From positions 1,178,001 to 1,242,000 of the forward strand of contig NZ_VCEJ01000004.1 in the NCBI RefSeq assembly GCF_005860805.1: 64,000 nt of DNA, read 5' to 3'. Both the position numbers and the translations under genes were made by a program. This stretch comes from Dyadobacter luticola (GTDB lineage Bacteria > Bacteroidota > Bacteroidia > Cytophagales > Spirosomataceae). This document shows, in pieces, positions 33,988 to 43,280 of the stretch; within the stretch, counting starts at the first letter, position 1; the number at the start of each line of letters is the position of its first letter. The notes below the pieces were generated by a model. It made no database searches, was not told where the DNA came from, and was given only the letters and a program-made list of their open reading frames with translations.

Positions 33988-35370
33988 TTATTTAATACAA
34001 CCCAAATAAGAATAATAAGGCAACCCTTTATTGATCCTGTGCAGGTACAATGCTACTTCACGCGCATGATAGTCGCCCCACATACTCGACTCGCCGCAAG
34101 GGATTTTCTGACCAGCCGGCACATTGTCCCAACCGTTTGGACGGTGGTAAATCGAGTGTAAAATCAATCCCTGGTGCGTAGGGTCGGTGGATAAATATGG
34201 CTCAGCAAAAAGTGAATCGACGGCCGTCAAGCCTGCCTGCCAGTATTGGTTTCCTTGCTCGGTTTGACCTTTATCATTTAAATATTTACCCAAACGCAAC
34301 AATCCCTGCGCACCGATCGCGGCGGCGGAACTGTCTATCGGCTCAAATTCATTGTAAGGATCGGACGTGCGGGACTGATAATCGCCCAATTTATGGAGCT
34401 CCGGCGCGCCGGTATCCCAGTAAGGTATGCCGTCGGAAGCAGTATGTTTAATGTAAAAATCGCAGGTAGCTTTGGCAGCTTTCAAATAAATTTCTTCAAC
34501 AGCGCTGCGTCCGCCCAGTGCTGCCAGTTCTTCATCCGAAAAGCTCGGCAATGTTTCCAGTTGCTCTGCGAAACCAACCATCGCCCAGGCCAGACCGCGC
34601 GTCCAGGTAGTAAATCCTGAAAAACCCTGCTGCGAATTCGGGCAGCGGTAATTTCCATCATTGGTATTAAAAACACTTTCGTGCGCTGTGCGTCCCCAGA
34701 TATCGTAGCTGTCGCGCCCTTCGCCGTAGTAAACCGAATATTTGGCCGTAGCCAGCGAATGTAATGTGCCTCTTTCCAGTAGACTGGTTTTCACATCATT
34801 CTCGCCCATCAAACCATGCCCCATCAAATGTGAAACCATCAGCGCACGCACCGAGCGGATAGTATCGACAAAAAGTGAGTGCGGACCATTAAATGAATGT
34901 ATAAATCCTTCGCCGTTTTTAGCATTTGTCCAGCGTTTCGCCTGCACTGCCCCGGAAATTTTTAGCGCGATTTCATAAAAATTCCGCTCCCATTCATTTT
35001 CCGGAATACGGCCTTCATTCATCAATCTGAGCAGATTTCCATAGGTACTCACATTGTTGAAACCGTGGTCATGCACACCGAAATGTCCCACGTGAGAAGC
35101 CATATTTTTGACCGTATTCTTTTTCGCACTTTCCAAAAATGCCGAATCACCGGTCGCATCGAATTGCAAAACTTCGGCGCCGTATTGAAATCCCTGCGTC
35201 CACTCTGTCCAGCCGCGCAACGTATATTTTCCGTTGATGGTGAATACCGGCGTGCCTTTCGAATTGTCGTACTCTTTGTTGATCAGTGCAATTTTTTCGG
35301 CGGAAAGCGCCCACAGCTTGTCAATTTTGGGTTGAAGCGAAGCGGCGGTCAAGTCGTTGCGGATCTGCAT
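33988..35370 (-). CDS. Glycoside hydrolase family 88 (unsaturated glucuronyl/rhamnogalacturonyl hydrolase-like)
   Basis: A 460-residue (alpha/alpha)6-barrel enzyme. The family's two catalytic-site aspartates map to Asp101 in HDHGF and Asp169 in LFVDTIRS; TRGLAWAMVGFAEQL and DSSAAAIGAQGLLRL match the conserved GH88 helices. GH88 enzymes hydrate and remove 4,5-unsaturated uronic acids from lyase products. There is no signal peptide, so it acts in the cytosol on imported oligosaccharides. It is the first structural gene downstream of a strong promoter and of the AraC regulator. Confidence 0.88.
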   Translation of the reverse strand: MQIRNDLTAASLQPKIDKLWALSAEKIALINKEYDNSKGTPVFTINGKYTLRGWTEWTQGFQYGAEVLQFDATGDSAFLESAKKNTVKNMASHVGHFGVHDHGFNNVSTYGNLLRLMNEGRIPENEWERNFYEIALKISGAVQAKRWTNAKNGEGFIHSFNGPHSLFVDTIRSVRALMVSHLMGHGLMGENDVKTSLLERGTLHSLATAKYSVYYGEGRDSYDIWGRTAHESVFNTNDGNYRCPNSQQGFSGFTTWTRGLAWAMVGFAEQLETLPSFSDEELAALGGRSAVEEIYLKAAKATCDFYIKHTASDGIPYWDTGAPELHKLGDYQSRTSDPYNEFEPIDSSAAAIGAQGLLRLGKYLNDKGQTEQGNQYWQAGLTAVDSLFAEPYLSTDPTHQGLILHSIYHRPNGWDNVPAGQKIPCGESSMWGDYHAREVALYLHRINKGLPYYSYLGCIK

Positions 35371-35416
35371 AGTGGATATCGATAGTATTATTTAGCCATT
35401 TTAATTTTGGATAATA

Positions 35417-35447
35417 CAAAGATATTCGGCGTGCTATGCCTCGTCAA
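35417..35447 (-). promoter_or_regulatory. Bacteroidota-type promoter of the GH88 catabolic operon
   Basis: On the minus strand TTG (35447-35445) is followed after 20 bases by TATCTTTG (35424-35417), an exact TAnnTTTG match with a spacing I regard as typical. The -7 element lies 46 bases upstream of the GH88 ATG. Confidence 0.65.
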
Positions 35448-35462
35448 GGTACATTTTGGTTA

Positions 35463-36386
35463 TTAAATGGCACTTTTCCGAACCTGGTCGCGGTATTCGT
35501 TAGGAGTTAGTCCTGTTTTTTTCTTGAAAATGCGGCCAAAGTAGGAGGGGTCGTCCAGCTGAATGTGGTAAGCGATTTCCTTGCTGCTCAAATTTGTGAA
35601 GACCAAAAGCCTTTTTGCTTCAAGTAATAATTTGTCGAGAATGTATTCCTGCGAAGATTTGCCCAGGTATTTCCTGATAATTTTACTCAGATAATCCGGC
35701 GAAACCGACAGCTCCTGCGCATACTGCTGCACTTCGTGCTTTGTCCTGAAATTTTTCTCCACCATTTCCTGAAACCTGCCCACCAGCTCCGGCACAGAAA
35801 GCGGCGCAGAATCTTCAATCTGATGATTTTTCTGACTCAAAAAAGCGCATTTCTGCAAGAGTAACCCCAGATATTTCCCGGCCAGCGACTGATCGATTTC
35901 CGGATTCAAATGGTCTTCCACCATATTTTCCAGAATGTTGTGAAAATAATGTTTCTCGTGCTCGGAAAGCGTGATAATGGGCTGCCGCCGAGCGGGTTGA
36001 AAAAAAGAAAGCTGCGAGAGCGGCTGGTTTACCGGATTGTAAAATGTGTAAAAATCCTCTGAAAAAGCGACGATATAACCTTGGAAGGAAGTTGAAAAAG
36101 TGAGCAAATGTACCTGGCCGGGCGTCAGGAAATGAAGCCCCGCACCCTGAATGTTATAGGAATGAAAATCGATTTCGTGAAAACCCTGTCCCTCTTCCAC
36201 AAAAAGGATTTCGTAGTAAGTGTGCCGGTGCGGCGTATCAGTAGGAAGTGGCGTAATCGGCAGAGAAACAGGCAATTCGTTTTCAACCCCGATGCTGTTT
36301 TTAAAGCGGAAAATTTTCAGCGCCGGAACCTTGCTGGGCGATTTCGGGAGGGAATGTATCGGAATTGAATCGGGTACTGAATTCAT
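35463..36386 (-). CDS. AraC family transcriptional regulator with cupin-like sensor domain
   Basis: A 307-residue regulator. The N-terminal half is a cupin (HRHTYYEILFVEEGQGFHEIDF, then LTPGQVHLLTF) that probably binds a sugar. The C-terminal AraC double HTH reads YAQELSVSPDYLSKIIRKYLG and LLVFTNLSSKEIAYHIQLDDPSYFGRIFKKKTGLTPNEYR. It precedes the GH88 operon on the same strand and is divergent from the ABC exporter, so the GH88 promoter is its likeliest target. Confidence 0.93.
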   Translation of the reverse strand: MNSVPDSIPIHSLPKSPSKVPALKIFRFKNSIGVENELPVSLPITPLPTDTPHRHTYYEILFVEEGQGFHEIDFHSYNIQGAGLHFLTPGQVHLLTFSTSFQGYIVAFSEDFYTFYNPVNQPLSQLSFFQPARRQPIITLSEHEKHYFHNILENMVEDHLNPEIDQSLAGKYLGLLLQKCAFLSQKNHQIEDSAPLSVPELVGRFQEMVEKNFRTKHEVQQYAQELSVSPDYLSKIIRKYLGKSSQEYILDKLLLEAKRLLVFTNLSSKEIAYHIQLDDPSYFGRIFKKKTGLTPNEYRDQVRKSAI

Positions 36387-36444
36387 AAACTGTTTAAATT
36401 GTTGCTCAATTTACATTACTTCCATTTCCAGTTAGACAACCACC

Positions 36445-38217
36445 GTGAATCAGGAAACCAAAAGCGGTCAGATTTTCGATCTACCCACACTCAGACGTTT
36501 ATATGCGTTCGTTCGACCCTACCAGAGCCAGTTTTATCTGCTGATCGGGATCATACTTTTGAATGCCCTGCTGGCTCCGCTCACGCCGCTTTTGATCAAA
36601 TATACCATCGATACGCCCATCGCAAATGGTGATTATAAACAGCTGACCATGATGTTGATTGTGATGATCGTCGTGACGGTTTTGCAAGGTTTGGCGCAGT
36701 TCTGGAATACGTATATGTCGGGCTGGCTGGGGCAGTTTATTATCCGCGATATCCGGGTGCAGCTGTATCAGAAGATCATCGGTTTAAGGCTGAAATTTTT
36801 TGATAATACGCCCATCGGACGTCTGGTAACCCGCACGATTTCGGATGTAGAAACCCTTTCCAATGTATTCAGCGACGGTATGGCGGCGATTGCCGGCGAC
36901 ATTTTGCAGCTGGTACTGATCATCGCAGTCATGTTTTATACTGACTGGAAACTGTCAATTATCAGCCTGTCGATGATCCCCCTGATGCTGATTTGTACTT
37001 ATATTTTTAAAGAAAAAATTAAGGATTCTTTTAATGAAGTACGAGCGGCGGTTTCTAACCTGAACTCGTTTGTGCAGGAACATTTGACGGGGATGGGCAT
37101 TGTGCAGATTTTTAGCAGCGAAGACATTGAGTATAAAAAGTTTAGGGAAATCAACAAGGTGCACCGAAACGCCAACATTCGGTCGATCCTTTATTACTCC
37201 ATTTATTATCCGGTGGCGGATGTGATTGCGGCGGCAGGAACCGGGCTTGTGGTTTGGTATGGGTCAAAACAAATTTTGAATGCGGACATTACATTTGGTA
37301 CAGTAACCGCATTTGTGATGTTTATCAACTTGTTTTTCAGACCGATACGCCAGCTCGCCGACCGTTTTAATACATTACAAATGGGTATCGTCAGCACCGA
37401 CAGGATCTTGAAATTGCTCGATAGCGACGAGTTTACTTCCAACGAAGGCACATTTGCGCCGGCGACGATTAAAGGTAATGTGGAATTCAAGCAGGTGTGG
37501 TTTGCTTATAATGATGAAGAATATGTTCTGAGAGACATCAATTTCACCGTAAAAGAGGGAGAAACGATAGCTTTTGTTGGCGCAACTGGCGCGGGGAAAT
37601 CGTCCATTATTAACTTGCTGACGCGGTTTTACGATATTAATAAAGGCAACATCTACGTCGATGGCGTGGAAGTGCACGATTTTGAGCTAAATGCGCTGCG
37701 GAAACACATCGGCGTGGTTTTGCAGGACGTTTTCTTATTTTCCGACACCATTGAAAACAACATTAGACTGGGCGATACGTCGATCACCCATGAAAAAATC
37801 ATTGAAGCTGCGAAGTTGGTGGGCGTCCATGATTTCATCGAAAGGTTGCCGGGCGGATATAGCTATAATGTGATGGAGCGCGGAGCGACATTATCGGTCG
37901 GCCAGCGACAGCTGATTTCCTTTGTCCGAGCGATGGTGCACGAGCCGAAAATCATCGTCCTGGACGAAGCTACTTCATCCGTCGACAGCGAAACCGAAGA
38001 GCTGATCCAGCACGCCATCGAAACATTAATGCAAGGCAGGACTGCAATTGTGATCGCGCACCGGCTGTCGACAATTCAGGAAGCAGATAAAATTATTGTT
38101 GTAGACAAAGGACAGATTGTAGAAGAAGGTAACCACGAGCAACTGCTTGAAAAAGAAGGTTTCTACGCCAATTTGTACCGGATGCAGTACAAGGAAGTTT
38201 TGAAGATCGGGGCCTAA
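36445..38217 (+). CDS. ABC transporter with fused permease and ATPase (multidrug exporter type)
   Basis: A 590-residue half-transporter working as a homodimer in the inner membrane. Six membrane segments in the first 320 residues (LIGIILLNALLAPLTPLL and others) are followed by the nucleotide-binding domain: Walker A GATGAGKSS, signature LSVGQRQ and Walker B IIVLDEATSSVD, then the IAHRLSTI switch. It starts with GTG. The order and motifs fit the MsbA/MdlB type; the exported compound is unknown. It is the only plus-strand gene here and ends at a bidirectional terminator. Confidence 0.94.
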   Translation: MNQETKSGQIFDLPTLRRLYAFVRPYQSQFYLLIGIILLNALLAPLTPLLIKYTIDTPIANGDYKQLTMMLIVMIVVTVLQGLAQFWNTYMSGWLGQFIIRDIRVQLYQKIIGLRLKFFDNTPIGRLVTRTISDVETLSNVFSDGMAAIAGDILQLVLIIAVMFYTDWKLSIISLSMIPLMLICTYIFKEKIKDSFNEVRAAVSNLNSFVQEHLTGMGIVQIFSSEDIEYKKFREINKVHRNANIRSILYYSIYYPVADVIAAAGTGLVVWYGSKQILNADITFGTVTAFVMFINLFFRPIRQLADRFNTLQMGIVSTDRILKLLDSDEFTSNEGTFAPATIKGNVEFKQVWFAYNDEEYVLRDINFTVKEGETIAFVGATGAGKSSIINLLTRFYDINKGNIYVDGVEVHDFELNALRKHIGVVLQDVFLFSDTIENNIRLGDTSITHEKIIEAAKLVGVHDFIERLPGGYSYNVMERGATLSVGQRQLISFVRAMVHEPKIIVLDEATSSVDSETEELIQHAIETLMQGRTAIVIAHRLSTIQEADKIIVVDKGQIVEEGNHEQLLEKEGFYANLYRMQYKEVLKIGA

Positions 38218-38235
38218 AAATTTGCCTGTCACATT

Positions 38236-38272
38236 AAAAAGGCTTTGCAAGATTTCTCTGCAAAGCCTTTTT
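38236..38272. terminator. Bidirectional rho-independent terminator (ABC exporter / PBP1A)
   Basis: A 14-bp perfect stem AAAAAGGCTTTGCA/TGCAAAGCCTTTTT with a 9-base loop; T-runs on both strands serve the convergent genes ending at 38217 and 38275. Confidence 0.9.
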
Positions 38273-38274
38273 GA

Positions 38275-40833
38275 TTAATTCCGTTTTCCGGTGTCCAGCG
38301 GGATCGGCGGTGGTCCGATTAGGAAGTCATCTTCCTCATTTCTTTTGGCTGGCGTGCTGTCGGAGCCAATTCCAAGCGAATCGCTTTCGCTCGGCGCGTA
38401 CAAAGTCGGACAATTATAGTCTTTTGAAATTTTAAAGCTGGGTTTGGGAAACGGCCCAGGTTCCAGCAGCTTGTCTTTATATACTTTTTCCAGAAAGCTT
38501 CCTACAATCGGCAGTGCGGTTTTGGCACCCTCGCCGAGGTTTGTCGTTCGAAAGTGGATACTCCGGTCGTCGCCGCCTACCCAGGCGCCTACCACCAGGT
38601 CGCGGGTGATACACATGAACCAGCCGTCGGAGTTATTAGAGGTAGTACCCGTTTTTCCACCCAGCTGGTTTCCGCGATCGGTAGCAACATTAAACCGCCA
38701 CCGGATACTGCCCGAAGTTCCTCCCGGCTCTTCCACCCCTGCTTTCAACATTTGTACCATCAAGAAGGCGGATTCCGGACGAATAGCTTCATGGTGTTCC
38801 GGCTGAAATTCCTCGATGACCTTTCCGTTAAAATCCTCGATTTTGGTCACCAAAATCGGCTGGGTGTAAGTACCATTATTCACAAACACACTATAAGCCG
38901 CTACCATATCATAAAGCGACACGTCAAATGGCCCGAGACCAATAGAAGGTACACCTTTCAGCGGCGTGGTGATTCCCATTTTCTTGGCATATCTGGCCAC
39001 ATTATCAGCACCAACCTGGTCGGTCAGTTGCGCGGTAACAGAGTTGATGGATTGCGCCAGGGCCCTGCGTAATGTCATATTGGCATAAGAAAAAACGCCG
39101 GTCGCATTCCGCGGTCTCCAGATTTTTTCCTCGCCATCTTCCTCGTATATTTTTTCGAAAGGCTTGTCCACAATCTGATCGCATGGATTCATGTTATAAG
39201 TCGAATCATCGATCGCCGTGGTATATACGAAGGATTTGAATGTCGATCCTGGCTGCCTCTTACCCTGTTTTACGGCATCGTATTTGAAATAATTATAGTC
39301 CAAACCACCAACCCAGGCCTTAATTTGCCCCGTTTGCGGGTTCATTGCCATCATTCCAGCGCGCAAAATCCTTTTATAATAATCCAGCGAATCCATAGAG
39401 CTCCAATACTTTTTCATCTCCCCGCTGTTTTTCCAGTCGTAGACTGTCATCGTATCTTTTTTATTCAGATAGTAATTGACGCTGTCGGGATTGTTCGGGA
39501 ATTTCGCGGCAAGGGAGCGGTACTTGCTGGTCCGCTTCACCACGGTGGGCAGGAAGTCGGTGATTTCCTTGCCTTGCTCGTCAACCCAGGGATTCTGGTT
39601 GCGCCAGTGATCTTCAAAAACCCGCTGCAACTGTTTCATTTTCTGGGTCATCGCTTCTTCGGCATCTTCCTGCATCTGAGAATCGATGGTGGTGTATATT
39701 TTCAAACCATCGGTATACAGGTCATACCCATTTTCATCACCCCATTTTTTGACAAAATCAACCACCGCATTTTTGAAGTAGTTGGCATTGCCATCGTAGG
39801 GTGTTTCAAATTTGGTTTTGAGCTCAATCGGCAGCGCGCTGATCGAGTCGGCCTGCTTGGCTGTCAGGTAACCATATTTTTGCATCTGGCCAATCACCAC
39901 ATTACGTCTTTCCAGCGAGCGTTTCATATTCCGCACCGGATTGTAAGTCGTCGTCGCTTTTTGCAGACCCACCAGCACCGCAGATTCCTGAACATTCAGA
40001 CTGTCAGGCGATTTGCTGAAATATGATTGCGCGGCAGTATTGATCCCGTACGTATTATTTCCATAATCGACGGTATTGAAATACATGGTCAGGATTTCTT
40101 CTTTGGTAAAATTCCTTTCCAGTTTAATCGCCGTCAGCCACTCTTTTGTTTTATAAATCAATGTCCCAAAACCCGGAACATAGCCCAAAACACCACGGGC
40201 TCCCGAGCGGCGGGTTTTGAAAAGCTTCTTTGCCAGCTGCTGGGTGATGGTACTACCACCCCCACGGTCTGTGGCGCCGGTAACAATTCCGATCGCCACG
40301 CTGGCCATCGCCTTGTAGTCAATTCCCGAATGTTTATAAAAACGAACATCCTCCGTCGCAATCAATGCTTTTACAAGGTTAGGGGAAATCATTTTGGCAG
40401 TAACCGGCGTACGGTTTTCGGTGTAAAACTTACCGATCATGACGCCATCAGCCGTGTAGATTTCGGAAGACTGGGCGACTTTCGGATTTTGCAGGTCTTC
40501 TACGCTCGGCATACTTCCCATGAGCCACAGGAAGTTGGTTTCGACACAAAAAATATAGATAGCGATCGTAAGAAAACCGTACAATGCAGTCTTCCATAAA
40601 ATCATAACCGGACGATAGAACCTGGAATTGACATCCACGGTATCTGCCCACCATTCGCGGATCGACCTCTTTTTTGTTCTGTAAGAGTGGAACATCGCAT
40701 CGGCTTTTTTCCGGCCTGTAAAAAGCGATGTCAGTTTGTAAAGTGTGCGGTTGGTGAATGTTGAAAGCTGAGTTCCAATCAGTTGGAATATGGCTTTGAT
40801 TTTAGTAAAGAATGATCGGATAACTTCCATCAA
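38275..40833 (-). CDS. Penicillin-binding protein 1A-type transglycosylase/transpeptidase
   Basis: An 852-residue bifunctional class A PBP. One N-terminal membrane helix (MILWKTALYGFLTIAIYIF) is followed by the GT51 glycosyltransferase (ATEDVRFYKHSGIDYKA and GGGSTITQQLAKKLF) and the transpeptidase with SxxK in PGSTFKS, SxN in QSINSVTAQL and KTGTTSNNSDGW. It builds peptidoglycan at the outer face of the inner membrane. A TATCTTTG element lies 22 bases upstream of the ATG. Confidence 0.95.
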   Translation of the reverse strand: MMEVIRSFFTKIKAIFQLIGTQLSTFTNRTLYKLTSLFTGRKKADAMFHSYRTKKRSIREWWADTVDVNSRFYRPVMILWKTALYGFLTIAIYIFCVETNFLWLMGSMPSVEDLQNPKVAQSSEIYTADGVMIGKFYTENRTPVTAKMISPNLVKALIATEDVRFYKHSGIDYKAMASVAIGIVTGATDRGGGSTITQQLAKKLFKTRRSGARGVLGYVPGFGTLIYKTKEWLTAIKLERNFTKEEILTMYFNTVDYGNNTYGINTAAQSYFSKSPDSLNVQESAVLVGLQKATTTYNPVRNMKRSLERRNVVIGQMQKYGYLTAKQADSISALPIELKTKFETPYDGNANYFKNAVVDFVKKWGDENGYDLYTDGLKIYTTIDSQMQEDAEEAMTQKMKQLQRVFEDHWRNQNPWVDEQGKEITDFLPTVVKRTSKYRSLAAKFPNNPDSVNYYLNKKDTMTVYDWKNSGEMKKYWSSMDSLDYYKRILRAGMMAMNPQTGQIKAWVGGLDYNYFKYDAVKQGKRQPGSTFKSFVYTTAIDDSTYNMNPCDQIVDKPFEKIYEEDGEEKIWRPRNATGVFSYANMTLRRALAQSINSVTAQLTDQVGADNVARYAKKMGITTPLKGVPSIGLGPFDVSLYDMVAAYSVFVNNGTYTQPILVTKIEDFNGKVIEEFQPEHHEAIRPESAFLMVQMLKAGVEEPGGTSGSIRWRFNVATDRGNQLGGKTGTTSNNSDGWFMCITRDLVVGAWVGGDDRSIHFRTTNLGEGAKTALPIVGSFLEKVYKDKLLEPGPFPKPSFKISKDYNCPTLYAPSESDSLGIGSDSTPAKRNEEDDFLIGPPPIPLDTGKRN

Positions 40834-40854
40834 ACGTTATGGTTCGTAAGGTTT

Positions 40855-40862
40855 CAAAGATA
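40855..40862 (-). promoter_or_regulatory. Candidate -7 element (TATCTTTG) of the PBP1A gene
   Basis: Exact match to TAnnTTTG on the minus strand, 21 bases from the ATG at 40833. No TTG is seen at the -33 position, which falls inside the upstream terminator. Confidence 0.4.
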
Positions 40863-40864
40863 AG

Positions 40865-40898
40865 AAAAGCCGGACATTTCTCGTGAAATCCGGCTTTT
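40865..40898 (-). terminator. Rho-independent terminator after msrB
   Basis: AAAAGCCGGA/TCCGGCTTTT, 10-bp perfect stem with a 14-base loop; the minus strand continues in T's. It separates msrB from PBP1A. Confidence 0.82.
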
Positions 40899-40906
40899 AC
40901 TATGTA

Positions 40907-41302
40907 TTACTCAGCTTTTTCAAATTTTAAGGCGGCCCCGTTCATACAGTACCGCAGGCCGGTAGGTTTCGGCCCGTCATTGAAAACGTGCCCCAAATGT
41001 CCGCCGCAAGTCCGGCAAACTACCTCGGTACGTGTCATCCCGTGACTTCTGTCCGTGATTTCCTCTACATTGCCCGACGCGATCGGAGAGAAAAAGCTGG
41101 GCCAGCCGGAGCCCGACTCGTACTTTGTATCGGAGCTGAAAAGCGGGGTACCGCAGGCAGCGCAGACGTATGTTCCTTCTTCCTTGTTGTCATTGTAAGG
41201 GTGGGAAAACGGCCGCTCAGTGCCTTTTTCAAACAATACAAAACATTGTTGTCCTGTCAGTTCCTTCTGCCACTCTTCTTTGGTTTTTTGTATCTCTCTC
41301 AT
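40907..41302 (-). CDS. msrB: Peptide-methionine (R)-S-oxide reductase
   Basis: A 131-residue cytosolic MsrB. It has the zinc cysteines Cys47/Cys50 (CAAC) and Cys96/Cys99 (CRTC) and catalytic Cys119 in RYCMNGAAL, where the common form is RYCxNSxSL, so Gly replaces Ser. SGSGWPSFF and [10 protein letters not shown] are conserved. The start is the ATG at 41302; the frame runs 69 codons further upstream but reads as non-coding there. It repairs methionine-R-sulfoxide in proteins. Confidence 0.95.
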   Translation of the reverse strand: MREIQKTKEEWQKELTGQQCFVLFEKGTERPFSHPYNDNKEEGTYVCAACGTPLFSSDTKYESGSGWPSFFSPIASGNVEEITDRSHGMTRTEVVCRTCGGHLGHVFNDGPKPTGLRYCMNGAALKFEKAE

Positions 41303-41378
41303 TATTTCTGGGTTTGAAATGGAGTATGGTGTGTTTAGAAAAATTATACCACACACATGGATAACGTCAGAGAAAAAT

Positions 41379-42929
41379 TTATCGTTTGCTGAAAATCCTT
41401 CTAAGCCAGGAGTCTTCGGGAGGCCAGCATTTATTGGCCGATTCGGGCGGGCGACGGAAGATGCCGCCTGATATGCCAAAGTACAGATTAAAGGCTTTTG
41501 GGTTGCCAATGTTGAGCAGCCCCGTCAAATGATCTGTGCCAATCCAGAGCGGCCCGGCGCGTCCCACGAGTCCAATAGCCGGGGACCGGTAACGGTTCAT
41601 CAGAGACACCGGCACCGAAAATTCATACCATTTATGCTCGTACCGCGGGGTCACCGATAAAAATGATTCTGCTTTCATTCCAAATGCGCCCTGAGGGATC
41701 AGGTTTTGCACCCACATACCGCTGACGTACACATTGGGTTTAACATGATAATCCACGCTCGCCTGAAATGCCGTGGGGAGTACGGATTTGTAATTGGGTG
41801 CCAGCGGTGCGCCACCGTCCAGCGACGTGTTGATGGCATTGAAAATACCTTCCGAGCCTTCCAGTTTTTGAAAATTGTCGTACCTGAATTCCTTGTTGGT
41901 AGTATGGGTTTCCTGCTGCAAAACGTAGGCGGGGTTTCTGAAATGCACGCGGCCTATGTCCGTCAGGGAAACTGCTACGCGATAGAGATACTTATTTTTT
42001 GAAGCGTCGCGCTTCCTTACCCCTTTTTCGGTATAAGTATACTTTTGAATGTCCGGGCGGTACTCATACACCGCTCCAAGGTCAAAACCCCATCCCTGAC
42101 CCGGCGCAGCATTGCCGAGGAGCCAGGCCGGAGAAAGTTTAATGTTTTGAAAACCCTCGTCGCGGGTTATCCCATAGCGCACATTAATATCGTTGACATT
42201 GATGTACTGTCGCTTGTTTTCGTAAAATTCGTCCGGCTGAATGTCATAAGACGAATTGTCAATGATGGCGTGCGCATTATACAAGCCGATCAGCCTTTTC
42301 ACTGTCACGCCTACTTTTAAGAAATCCGTTTCATTATCAAATACAGTCTCTCCCACGGTCAAGGCAATTTCTCCCAAACCATTTAAATGCAGCTGCCCCG
42401 ACTGATTGTTGAAAATCGGGCCTTGTAATTCTTTTAATTGCGTGGTTTTGCTGAGCAACCTGGCGAGCGGTTCGGTGATTTCGGTAGCATTGAGAATGTA
42501 CCTTGCCCGTGAAGAAATTCCTACCCCAATCTTGCCTTTAAACAAATTAAACATGATGGACGGAAGACGCGTATCGCCGCCGGCATTTAGGTATTTATGG
42601 TTACCATTCAGTTTCTCGCCCAGGTAAGTCCGCGGAAAAAGCAGCATTCCTCTTTCATTCCGGTACTTATCCGAAACAGTATTGGTAATCAGGCTTAAAA
42701 AGGAAAAAGGGGCTTCGTACTTGACGTGGTTATTGGCAGTATAAAACTGCGTACCAACCAGATTTACATATACACTATACCGGCTATCTGCCACGAACGC
42801 GGGGTTGTGGTACAAAGCATTGGTCCCGGCATAATTGCCCATCGCAACACCCGGCATATGCTGAGATAAACCCCTCAAAGGCAGTCCGAAAATCAGGAAA
42901 ATCAGAACCAGTAAAACGCTTTTTGGCAT
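41379..42929 (-). CDS. DUF5723 family outer membrane protein
   Basis: A 516-residue exported protein. [23 protein letters not shown] is a signal peptide, and the opening [30 protein letters not shown] is typical of DUF5723, with alternating strands as in an outer-membrane barrel. The family has no assigned function. The ATG at 42929 is chosen over an upstream one at 42977 because it begins the signal peptide directly. It is divergent from the ATP-grasp gene. Confidence 0.85.
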   Translation of the reverse strand: MPKSVLLVLIFLIFGLPLRGLSQHMPGVAMGNYAGTNALYHNPAFVADSRYSVYVNLVGTQFYTANNHVKYEAPFSFLSLITNTVSDKYRNERGMLLFPRTYLGEKLNGNHKYLNAGGDTRLPSIMFNLFKGKIGVGISSRARYILNATEITEPLARLLSKTTQLKELQGPIFNNQSGQLHLNGLGEIALTVGETVFDNETDFLKVGVTVKRLIGLYNAHAIIDNSSYDIQPDEFYENKRQYINVNDINVRYGITRDEGFQNIKLSPAWLLGNAAPGQGWGFDLGAVYEYRPDIQKYTYTEKGVRKRDASKNKYLYRVAVSLTDIGRVHFRNPAYVLQQETHTTNKEFRYDNFQKLEGSEGIFNAINTSLDGGAPLAPNYKSVLPTAFQASVDYHVKPNVYVSGMWVQNLIPQGAFGMKAESFLSVTPRYEHKWYEFSVPVSLMNRYRSPAIGLVGRAGPLWIGTDHLTGLLNIGNPKAFNLYFGISGGIFRRPPESANKCWPPEDSWLRRIFSKR

Positions 42930-43280
42930 AGTGGATGTGAAACGAATGATATAGGTAACTGTTATATCATGTTGCAAAGAAACGGCGAAGCGGGTGTAGT
43001 TGCAACCTATGACGGATCATTGAACATTAATTAATCAATTCTTTACGGCATGATTTTAGTATCTGACCGGTCAAATATTTTACTGGAATTGAGGTAAGGT
43101 TTCTCAGTCAAGTGTTTACGGTTAGCATTATACTGTTTCACCAAAGTATTTAGTGCTAAACCAAACAATATAATTCAGTTTCTGAAAAGGTCACAATGTG
43201 CATTTGTTTTGTAAATTAAAACATTGACCATATATTGTTTTGTAAACGATTGATATAGACTTATTCAAATTTTGTATAGT
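42930..43280. other. 351-bp AT-rich divergent intergenic region
   Basis: No gene is seen. It separates the DUF5723 gene (-) from the ATP-grasp gene (+) and contains two copies of TTGTTTTGTAAA (43204-43215 and 43235-43246) close to the latter's start. Confidence 0.5.
43204..43246 (+). repeat. Pair of 12-bp direct repeats upstream of the ATP-grasp gene
   Basis: TTGTTTTGTAAA occurs at 43204-43215 and 43235-43246, 31 bp apart (about three helical turns). The second copy ends 34 bases before the ATG; the copies may be activator sites or promoter elements. Confidence 0.5.

Noticed and set aside
39325..40026. 233-residue plus-strand frame inside the PBP1A gene
   Set aside because: It lies wholly antisense to conserved PBP1A motifs and has no recognisable domain.
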